A stretch of 64,000 bases of DNA, from positions 3,296,001-3,360,000 of the forward strand of contig NC_087095.1 of assembly GCF_963855985.1 (NCBI RefSeq), in the 5' to 3' direction. Made by a program: the position numbers and the translations under genes. Numbering within the stretch: the first letter of the stretch is position 1; every line of letters starts with the position of its first letter. The notes beneath the pieces are model-generated. The model was not told where the DNA came from, did no database searches, and worked only from the letters and a program-made list of their open reading frames with translations. Below, one piece after another: positions 29,014 to 41,000 of this stretch. Origin of the DNA: Ostrinia nubilalis (Eukaryota; Arthropoda; Insecta; Lepidoptera; Crambidae).

Positions 29014-32000
29014 GTTTGTAAATAATTCATAAATATTGAACTTACCGCCTACTTTTGTTTCTGAATTTATCCAAATAAACGTTACAAAAAATACTTAGAG
29101 AAGAGAAGTTTTCACCAGTAATAAATAATATTAAAGAGAATAGCTTCGCCATGTTATTGTTCTCCTTTGATGTGAATTGATGCATTATCGGCAATGCTGC
29201 AGCAGCATGCGGCATTTCTTTTTTCTTTGTGCCGATGTCTTTATTTTTATGGACACAACGTTTAAATTCCTTTGGACGTGATAAATACCAAATCAGCAGA
29301 AATTGTTAGCAGCAGCTAACTGTTTAATGTAATTTGTGATTGAATGGTAACTGAGTTACTTAAATTTACACAATTAATCTATTATTTTACAATGTAATTA
29401 TAAATGTATTACATGAAAATTATTTAGGTAATGAAAAATTAGCGTTGCAGTATAATATTTTAAACTATTATGTTGTAGTGTATAAAATAAATGTACTGTC
29501 TAATTCCTAGAAACTTAAGGATAAACAATAAATAAATATTTATCTAGAGAACAGCGATAAAAACAAGATAACAATACAAATACTTTTCAAAGGTTTTGTC
29601 ATCAGTTTTACCTGCATTAATCAAAAAAAGATCAAACAGAATCTGTTAAGGGAAATAAAAAATAATCAAAAAGATAATTAACTAAAATATTTGTTTATTT
29701 CTAGAAAATCCTGATGCCATATACATACATTCAACAAGTACCCGGTAAGCAGATCCGCACAAAACTAACGTCTGCATTCAATTACTGGCTGAAAGTCTCC
29801 GACGAAAAACTACACGCCATCGGGGAAATCGTCCAAATGTTACACAACTCCAGTTTACTGTAAGTATTATGGTTAAAAATTATTTTTTCCATACTCACAT
29901 ATGATACAGTATATCTGTTGGTTGTGTTCTGTACTTTAGCAATTTGTCAATATTTATTTAGTCCTACTAATATTCAACAAATGTTGCATCGCAATACATT
30001 GATCTTACACTAAACATAAAATAAGTGTAGATTCAAGGCTGCCTTGTGTTAATAAAATTAATTACATAATGATTACTCATAAAATCATTAGCAATCACAT
30101 AACCCTTTGATATAGCTAGACTTTAGACTACAGCTTGATATTAAATAAAAATATTAATGAATTATTTAGAAATGACACACTGTAGGTACATTTAACTTTA
30201 ACATTAATTTAGCATTTTGGCTAATCTCCATTTCAACAGAAAACAATGATAAAAAAACCTTTAATGCATGCAATCCCATGTTATTATTCATAAGAAAAAC
30301 ATACAAAAAATATCATTCAGTATCATTATATCATGCATTTTTTTTTTCTTTTTAACAATCATAATATTTTTACCTACTTTTTTAACGTCATTACGAATGA
30401 ATATAAGTTCGATCTACTCTCAACCACAAATTTATTTGATAATTTGTTATCAAATACGAAACTAATACAAAGTTTAAATACGGAACCCTAAAAACCAACC
30501 AAATTGCGAACCTCCTCCTTTTGTTGAAGTCGGTTAAAAAGGTGCGTGATGACGGTTTTTCTTTGTCATTGTAAAGTAGCCAGTAAATTCGCAACACGTC
30601 TTTTTTACAATCAAATTGGAATAAGGTTGTGTTGTCAACTTGGGCACTTTGGGTGTCACGAACTATTTGACGCTGACTGTACTTGATAAAACCACACTGT
30701 AACTGCTTTGGCGCATATAACTTCTACAGATATAAACTGTATAGATAACACAATTAGATTGCTTTTCCTGTTGTACCGATTGCCGCGGCGCCAACAGTTT
30801 CGCTCGCTTCAAAGTCAGCGTGCCACGCCCACAGATCTCGAATTCTCGAGAGTCTGTAAAGAAGAAAATCAGCATGGGCAAAATATCACGATGTCTGTCT
30901 TGCGGCTCAAGTGCACATGATGTTATCGAAATATTTTGCCCATAATGGTATGAGCATGTGCAAAAGTAAAATCCAAATTCTTTATTGCTAATCCACACCT
31001 TACATTGGATCTTCAAAAAAAAATGTTACGGTAAGATTTTCACATCAAGCCTTCAAACATGTGCCCTACCCTCATAAACCGGTATCTTATGTACATTCAG
31101 CGTCAAAAAGTTCCGTGACATCCAAAGTAGGCAAAAAGTTCCGTGACATCCAAAGTAGGCAAAAAGTTCCGTGACATCCAAAGTAGGCAAAAAGTTCGCA
31201 ACACACAAGTTTTTGGCCGCTTTGAGTCTTTGAGTGTCACAACACAACACGAACTATATGACGCCGACTACACCTAGTCGTCGTAATTGATGCTATTTTC
31301 AATAAAAATTGTACACTTATTTAGAAGAGATTATTGCCATCATTTCCGCCAGTTGCAAACCTGTTTAAATGTAAGATATTATGCAAATTGCATATTACAT
31401 ACGCCATCAAAAAGGGCACATGTCGTAATCTAACCGCTATTACATAGAAGAAGAAGAGGTGTGGTCCTGTAGTCTCTCAATTAGAAAATAAAAGGTAAAT
31501 CATACCGTGGCTGGTGTGTATTATAATTTCTCAATAAAAAAAACAAGGAAAAAGCAGTCGTAGAACTATTTTGCACATCATCCTTTAATCACTCTGATTA
31601 GCTGATTGATGTCATCATCCTATTCATTAAATTCACTACAATGATGTTACCTTCGTTACCATATTATACTTAGGCATATAAAGAGAGGAAAGAAATCCTA
31701 ACTATCAGAAGATATAATTTTCCACGACAAATATCATCCAGTTTATATGCGATTTCAGTGGACCAGTGAACTTTCTGTTTTGCGATTGCCAAACTCCGAA
31801 GCAAGAGTGTGAATCGCCACACACATGCGATTGTGAAATAAGCGCGTTCACCCACGACTCGACTAATCGCATGGTAAACGTTAAAGAAAGGGCCTTGCAT
31901 TTCCCAGTGAAACTGTGCTGTCCTATTTTTGGAATCAAGAGGTATTTCGTATAATTGTCCATCACCCACCATGTTATTAACGCAATTTAACAATAAACCT

Positions 32001-35000
32001 ATATAGCTTAACGAAAAGGGGAACTTCTTATTACAAAAAACATTTCCTCTCACATAGGACTGCTTCCTACTTTCTACTAAAATCTATTTATAAAGGCCGT
32101 AGAAAAAAAGATTGTGAAAAATAGTTTTACATATTTCAATATGTACTTATTTAGCCTTGTGGCATTTCAGCTTACGGCAAAAAATACGAGGTAGTTAGTA
32201 ACCAAGTAAAAAATTTAAATTGATGTAAATAACTAAGCAAAAAAATCTCATTGTTCTCGCTTTTTTGTGTCTAACATCTTTAAAGCTAGTCGCGATTCTG
32301 TGGCGGCCAAGAATTTACAATGTTGCGGAATCGGATATGAGCGGTTTATAAATAGCTTTATTTGGCACCAACATGTTGTGGTAACCAATGTTTATGAAAG
32401 TAATGCGAAATAAAAATCCACGCTCAACTAAAACATATTAGGTAGACTTAGGGCCATTTTCACCATCAATCCCTAATTTTTAAGTGACCCCTATTGTAAC
32501 AAAATTAATATTATCTGTCATCATAGGGGTCACTTAAAAATTAGGGATTGATGGTGAAAACGGGCATTACTATACTCTTTACCTGGTCTAGGCCTTAGGG
32601 TCTTTTCAGTGGTGGAATATTCTAGAAATCGCTTCACAACAATTGGGAAGTACTAGAGTAACAATAATAGTACCTAATTATTGCCAAGTATCACATAGTA
32701 GACCTCATCTAACAAACTTCTCTATTATGTAGGCAACAAGAACAGATCACTCTGGTTATTTAAAAAAAGCTTAATACAAAGAATTGCATGTCTATCCATT
32801 AGTTGGAACTTGTTTATTACAATTCTGTACTGGGTTCTTAGACAGAACAGCTGGCTTGGTCATCATTATCAGGTCAATTAGTCTCCACTGCAGGAGCACG
32901 GCCCTCTAAATTACCAGATACAAATTGAGAATGTGGCCTATACTCCCCACCATTGCTTCATTATCATCATTTCAGCCATAGGACGTCCACTGCTGAACAT
33001 AGGCCTCCCACAATGCTTTCCATGTTGCCCGGTTGGTAGCGGCCTGCGTCCAGCGCCTTCCTGCTACCTTTATGACGTCGTCGGTCCACCTTGTGGGTGG
33101 ACGTCCCACGCTGTGTTTTCCGGTACGCGGCCTCCACTCCAGAACCTTGCTGCCCCATCGGCCGTCAGTTCTGCGTACGATGTGCCCTGCCCATTGCCAC
33201 TTCAGCTTGCTAATCCGTCAGGCTATGTCAGCGACTTTAGTTCGTTTACGGATCTCCTCATTTCTAATTCGATCTCGTAAAGAAACACCGAGCATAGCCC
33301 TCTCCATAGCACGTTGTGCAACTTTGAGCTTTTGTAATAAGGCCTGGCCTATAGTGGCCACCCTGGCTTGCTTCTTGATATTATCTCGCCCATGTGATCT
33401 ATGATGAAGTGAGCTTGCCCAGAAGATGCCTTTTTTCTCGTGCCTGGCTTGGTATCCGCCAAGGCGGAGCAGAGCGGAGTGGTCAAGTATTTTGAATAAC
33501 CAATCACATTTCATTGTTTCTACTTCTCTCCGCTCTGCCTTGGTGGAAAGCGGGCCTTTAGGAGGATTAGAGAGCAGATTTATTTTATCTTATACGGACC
33601 CACACCACAACGTAATGCGCCTGGACTGGTGGACCCATTAGGATCTTTTGAGCTTCACTCATTCTTCTATCCGCAAAAATTATATCCATCTTATGAATTA
33701 CGTATACCTGGAAGAGGGACTTATTACGAGTATAGTCCGGATATACCGACCTCAGAGAGCAAGTTAAATAATGTTTCAATTTTTTTAGCATCGACGACAT
33801 ACAAGACAATTCCATCCTCCGGCGGGGTATCCCAGTGGCCCATTCCATCTACGGCGTGGCTAGCACAATCAACGCAGCCAACTACGTCATGGTCATAGCT
33901 TTGGAGAAGAGCCTGGAGTTGGGTCATCCTTTGGTAAGGAACTGACATTCATTGAGGCTTGTTTTCATCAAGGTGTATAATGTCACCCAAGACGTGCTGA
34001 AAATATGCCCTCAGGGACTCAATTGTTTCCATGATTACGTCATAATCATAAAAGATTTGGAGAAAAACCTGGAATTAGGGAATCCTTTGGTAAGGAATGT
34101 TTTCACCAACAATACTTTTGCCTAGTTCAGGCAACGAGAACCGCGCGGTTTGTGGGTGCTTCTAAAAACGCGATGCTTGAGGATTCAGATTTTTTCGCCG
34201 CACGGTCTCGGTTTGATTAAAAAATATATGATAACTGCTCAAGAACCGCGCCATAGTCGCTGTCTGAGCAAGGCCTAAGTAACCCCTGCTGCTTACATGT
34301 CGTTTTCCTATTAAAGCTATTTATTGTGATAAATTAAGTTAATTACAATTCGATGGACTCCTTTTTAGGGTTCCGTAGCCAAATGGCAAAAAACGGAACC
34401 CTTATAGATTCGTCATGTCTGTCTGTCCGTCTGTCCGTCCGTATGTCACAGCCATTTTTTCTTTTTGGGGAATCCTTTCCCATTATTTATTTATTTATGA
34501 GAGTATATTACTTGTGGTAATTAGTTATAATTATTTCTAAACCCATAACCGTGCTAGGTACATTATTCTTCATTAACTATTAATAGTAAACAGTTAATTT
34601 ACGCATTCGCATGCTCTCAAACGAAATAAAAAATCACAGTTGTACATCATCAATTTGCGTCATTCACAAGGAAAATTTGCAATAATTGGTTTATCTGCTG
34701 CTCTCTAATTAGCCGAGTTTGTTATGGACCAGGGATGTTATGGATATCCGTAACCGCAACCGAAACTTTCGGATATCCGAAATAAAAAAATATCCGAAAC
34801 CGTAACAAATTCAAAAGCTTCGGATAGTTTCGGATGTAGGCAGTTTAAATTGTTTTTTGTATAGCATTAAATGTAAATGCATAACAGCCTGATTTACCTT
34901 TATAATGCCATCTAGTTTCAATTTTTATTTTTTTATTACTTTTTATTCGATGTAAAGTGTGCGGCCATGAATGAACCGTGTTCGACAACTATTGTAAATT

Positions 35001-38000
35001 GCATTCACACAGATATCCATAACCGTAACCGAAACTTTCGGACATCCGAAATAAAAAAATATCCGTAACCGTAACCGAAACCGGTATAATGTTATTCCTA
35101 TATACGTAACCGAAACTACATATCCATAACATCCCTATTATGGACACTGCCAATTAGCTTTCGTTTCAGGCCACTGTGGTGTATACCGAGCAATTATTGG
35201 AACTGCACAGAGGGCAAGGTCTAGAAATCTACTGGAGGGACAACTTCCAATGTCCGTCTGAAGAGGAGTACAAGGAAATGACCATCAAAAGTAAGTTAAT
35301 CGTAACTGTAACAATAACCGGCACTTTTTGTATGGAGTTTGACAGATTTTTGACGTTTGTTAAAGTTAAGTAAGATGGTACAACTCAGTCAGCCTTAATC
35401 TCATTATTAAAACTGCATTGATTTCAATTTTGAAACATTTTTCCTCGTCGTTTGTTACGCTAATCTTTTTGTATTTTTTTCGACGTTCTCAAACGTTCGA
35501 GAAAAACTAAACATTCTTAATAAATGAATCAGAAAAGTTGCATAATTTTAATCATGCAATGTCATAGTGATGTATTGTCGATTAATCTTATAGATTCTAT
35601 CTAATTCGGTATTTTTGTCGCCCTTTCACCTCATTTTAGGTATGCAAGTAACAATAAAGTTTTTTTAATGCTATATTTAAATTTTTAACGAAGAAAAATA
35701 CATATTCTATGTCGCAAATGATTGTAGTTTCTAAATAAATAAATAAAAAACAGCCTATACAGGGTGTCCCAGAATGGGTGAATCAAATTGCTAGGGGAGG
35801 TAGCTCTACTAATGTACAATCCCTAAAAAATATGAAATAAAAAATTTGAGTTCAGATTATTTTTTTAAATAAAGTGCGCAAAATCGAAATCTAGTCATTA
35901 TTTTCAAAAATTTGTTTACAGATAAACGAAGCGATCATGTACAATTAATATTAGTAAAAAAAAGTACAACTAAACTCCAAACGCAGCAATTATAGTCAGA
36001 TACTTAGGCGAAGCTGATTTATTTTAATTTAAAAAAAAAAAGTTTTTATGTCCTTATGCGCTTTATTTTTTTTTCATATTTTTTAGGTATAGTTAGTCTT
36101 TTTCACCTAAGATGATCCGTATGACGTTTCGAGTTTGAAAGATTTAGAGATGTCACATTACTAAACCATAGCGATTTATCTATCGATTTTTTTCGAAGAG
36201 TTAGTAAAATCTACTTTTAGAGAAATATTTTGTATAGGTGTTATTTAACAAAAAACATGTTTTTTTTAATTACAAATATTATTGTAACAATTTTTTATTG
36301 ATAATATTCAAATTTCATGGTTCTGGTTTCATCAAAAAGTACTGGTTCTGTTTCTTTAAATTAAAAACTATTAATTTATTTTTAATGCGTTTATTAAAGT
36401 CAATAATCGAAAAATATAGTTGATGTTTGTGATGTTTTTAATAACTAAGTATTCACTGCAATTGATTAATGAACCGCGGAAATAATCGATTTTATTATAC
36501 AAGAAATACCCCAGCACTAAATCTATTCCGTTTCACACATTGCGTACATTAAATAAAAATATTTTTACATCGTATTTAATTAAAATATAATCAATAGACT
36601 CAGATTTTACTATATATTTCAAGACAAGTAGTATTTTTTTTTTATTATATTGCTAATAAAATACAAATATTTTTTCAAAAATATTCTGCATATGTAGTAT
36701 GCGTAATATGGATAACCTTGAAGTGTCATACGGATCATCTTACGTGAAAAAGACTATAGTAGAGCTACCTCCCCTATCAGTTTGATTCACCCATTCTGGG
36801 ACACCCTGTATGTATATCTTCCTTCACTTAACTTAGCTGAGGTATTAAAAAGGTACTTTTTTCAGAAACCGGCGGGCTTTTCATGCTTGCCATTCGACTG
36901 ATGCAGCTGTTTAGCGACAACAAGTCTGACTTTAGCCGGTTGGCGGCCATCTTTGGCTTGTACTTCCAGATAAGGGATGACTACTGCAACTTATGCTTAC
37001 AAGAGGTATGTTTAACTCTTATTTCAAGGTAAAAAGGTTTAAAATGTAGTGCGCAAGTATTTAATTTAACCACTTTTTAATCCTTAACAGGGTTTTTGTT
37101 TTTATAACGGGGTAAAAAGGTTGAATATGTAATGTAGTAAGGTAGTAATTTATTTAATTTAAACACTGACTGTCTAACGGCTGACGTAGTAGTTGAATAA
37201 TGATCTATGATTGGACTGATAGGTACTTATAGTACGCAGCATGTTGCGGATTTAAATACCGCCGAGGGCAAATGTTACGTGTGATGATCACAAGCATTTG
37301 CACTTAAATTTCTGATGTAAGAAGTGTCTTAATTATTTATGTATCATTTACACTGGACCGCAAAGAAAATGGGTCGGTTAGAAAATCTTCAATATCTTCA
37401 AAAGTACCTGACCTAGCTTTATGAAATAGGTAAATACTAAATTAATTCAAGTTTTTTATATTTTTTTTTCTTCAGTATGTTTTGTTTCATAAAACCAGGT
37501 CAAGTACCTACTTTTGAAGATATAGAAGATTTTCTAACCGACCCTTTTTCTTTGCGGTCCAGTGTAACCGCCACTTGCACTTACCCTATGCACTTACCTA
37601 TTTAATATGAATGAAGACATGAACAATATTTATTATTAAAATGAACACATGGGTATAATAAAAAGCGCGCTTTCTTCACAAGGAGATACGCAAATCATTC
37701 AGTACTTTTCCATTAAAAGTACTTACCCAACTAGAAAGTTACCAGAGCCCTGACTAGAATTATCGTCTACTTGTGCATGAAATTTCTAAATGTTGTAAAG
37801 TTAATGAAAAACAATACCTATTTATGTTTAACATTGACGATAATTGTATTGTAATCACTAAAAACAAGGTTCATTTTCTTTTCTCGGGTTACGATATACG
37901 TAAATGTGGAGTCAATAGTTGTGTACCTACGCAAGTTCAACGCTTCAAACTTCGTAATACACTTTTTTCTGAAACTCGAAAAATAATGTGCATAGGTACT

Positions 38001-41000
38001 TGAATTTGAAATTACTTGTTTTTGAATGCAGATTGGATACTTGAGCGTCATCATTTCGTGTTAAAAACCTAAGGCTCGGTTTCCACCGAGGCGAAGGGGA
38101 GATTGGAGATTTGATTGGTTATTCGAGATATTTCTCCGCTCTGCTCCGCCTTGATAGAAACGGGCTACATATGTAGTTTAACATAACAATGTCTTTATTA
38201 TTATTGCATCTGATTATATCGCCAAGAATCAATTTGTAAAAAAACAACAATTTTGGTTTCGATTTTACAGTAGGCTTTACCTAACCAATGAACAAACATA
38301 CATATTGTGTGTATTATTGATATCTTTTCTAATAACTCCATCTTGTTTCAGTACTCAGAGAACAAAAGTTACTGCGAGGATCTGACTGAGGGCAAATTCA
38401 GCTTCCCCATCATCCACGCCATAAGGAACCAGAAAGGAGACAACCAAGTGCTTCGTATCCTTTTAAAAATATAACCAAAAGAAAACGGGACTATTCCCAC
38501 CTCTCGTTCCCACCGCTGCAACTCCTGTGTAGCCAGGATCTGCAGCTTGACCGCCAATAAAAACCCAACCAGTGCAGGTCAAGTTTGTCCCGGGGAAAGT
38601 TAAACTGACATTGGACCCGCAACGAAATTAATCAGAAGATAGAATATAAAAGTTCGAAGTTAAAATTCGATAACAACCAAAAGTGAACTAACAACTACAT
38701 AAGCGTGTGGTTAATTGGGTAACAAGATAATTTTCACAGTTAGTAATACAATTGGAATAACGATTCATTGTACTAAGATATGCTAATTTTGGCAAGAAAA
38801 TTTGGTACGCTCAACACTTGTAATATTTTGAAGTAGATCTTCAATTTAAAGGACGTTCGCTGAAAATAAAGGTCAAAACCATGTTATCTTCGATTTTATA
38901 ATATTCCATGCTTCATTCAACTATCAGACGCCTATGGGGCTCATTGAGTCTGACACTGTTAGGACTTATTTGTTTAGTGAAAAATCTGATTTAAATGTAC
39001 AACTACAAATGGCTAGACAAGTCTGGTGATTCACGTACCAGAGATTGTGAGTTTGGTCCCCGCACAGTACAAACATTAAACGTGATACATGAATGTTGCA
39101 AACGTTTTCTATACTAAAGTCCGGTCTGTGAGCACGTAAAATTTTGTCTAATGACCCCAAGCTACCCATCCTTATCGCTCGCGCGTAATGAAGAATGTTC
39201 ACTAATTTTGTTTTTTAGCTTTCTGTATTCTCTGTTAAAAATAAAAATTACACGTGAAAGAATTATTTCGATACGTCAATTAGTTTCCAAGATATTGAAT
39301 TTTAAAAGTGCGGGCGGCGGCTGGCCCGCCTTTTTATGCGCGTGACGTCATATTACAGTGACTGGCTCATATTTGTATGGGTGGAATCTTGCAAGCTGAA
39401 TTAAGACCCACTTCCAGGCAACCGATTAAGCTGAAATTTCGCAAACACATGTGATTTGGATGACCATGCAATATTATGATGACATGGAGCTGATCTGATG
39501 ATGGAGCTGGAAGGTGGCCATAGGAACTCTATAATAAAACGACTTAAATGCATCGAGTTTGGGCTCGTTCGTTTTGTATTGAGGAGTATTTTAATTCTAT
39601 ATAGTAAAATCAGGGTCTGATGATGGAGCTGGAAGGTAATTCGCAATAAAACGACACAATCGCATCAAGTTTGGGTTTGGTTCAATTTTAATTTCTGTGA
39701 TGGGTCTGGGTGTCAATATGTATAATAAGTTTGTATTTACAAAAAAAAATGTATTTAAGTATGTTTATATCCGTTTTCTAGTGAGCGGACACTGTGAATG
39801 TACGTCACGTGGGGTCACGTGACCGTCGGCGGGACTCAATATTTAAGCGAACTTTGAATGCCTATAAAATCATAACTTCTGGGTATTTTTTAATGAAATA
39901 AAAACGAATGTATTTGTAAATGTAAAAGCTTAACTGTAACATAGGTTTCAAGTGATTTTGAATACCTAGTAACATTCTCAATTATGTTGCTGTCGCGCTC
40001 GCACACTCACTACGGGCGCCCGTCGCACAGTCGCGACGGCAATATAATTACGCGCGAGCGATAAGGATGGGTAGCTTGAGGTCATTGGACAAAATTCTAC
40101 GTGCTCACAGACCAGACTATAGAGTACCTACTTATGTTTAATGTCACAAAAAGTATTTAATTATTTTAAAAAGGTCATCTGTTGTCTAATACCCACAGTT
40201 CAAGCATTGTTTAGTTTGAGACAAGCCCTGTATAATTATGTTAAAGGATATTGATCCATTTATCTTCATCAAGATATGTTTCCTGAACCATACCAGATAT
40301 ACTCCGCCAGCGGACTCGCGATGTAGAAGTGAAGCGGTACTGTATATCGCTTCTAGAACGACTGGGCAGTTTTGCGTACACCCGTGATACGCTCACCGAG
40401 CTCGATGCACAGGCTAGGGCTGAGGTAAGACGTAATACACTATATTTTGATAGTCTTTTTGTCTTCAGCAGCTTCAAAGCAGAGGTTAGTTAGTATTTAA
40501 CAGTCTTACCACGAACTCCAGACAAAAACTTAACTCCGTCTGGTAGCTGTTCTAATGCAAGAGCAGTGTATTTGGCGCTCGAGTCTTAATATGTTTAGTA
40601 TAGTACACTAAAGCGACTGCGTCATTTCAGCCTATGCATTCCACTAAATTATTTTCCAAAAAAGATTCAGTGCCGCTGCTCAAATGCCAAAATTGTCGGT
40701 CTGCTAAATGCTAAACATTCGACCACCACAACCCATTGTTATCATACCTACCAATTTCCCGTCTCAATCTCACTAAGGCTGCAGGGTTGCACCATTTTAC
40801 TTTAACTTTAACAAACGTCGAAAATCTGTCAAACTACAAAAAACACCGGTTATCGTCAAAGTCACAGTCGAAAGTTAGGTGCGTGCAACTCAGCCTAAGT
40901 GTTAATGACTCGAGTCGGCCAGTTCGACCTCTTTCTTTATCATTCGGCGATTTTTTTTATCCACAAGGAGGAAGCTCTTGGCATTTATTTCACTCTATAT

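Larger units (their letters stand above)
29860..33788 (+). other. GGPS1: GGPPS intron 2 (3.9 kb), transposon-rich
   Basis: This long intron holds an old repeat fragment (30,470-30,545), family C element pieces (30,620-30,681 and 31,076-31,271), a foldback element (32,453-32,565) and an RTE-type LINE tail (32,950-33,420). No extra exon is recognisable. Confidence 0.75.

Noticed and set aside
33033..33404. A 123-codon plus-strand frame at 33 kb
   Set aside because: It is antisense to the RTE-type LINE tail, whose true coding sense is the minus strand.
40311..40424. The alternative acceptor CCGCCAG for GGPPS exon 7
   Set aside because: Using it breaks the reading frame and drops ILRQ from the family string ILRQRT. 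The acceptor 14 bases upstream preserves both.
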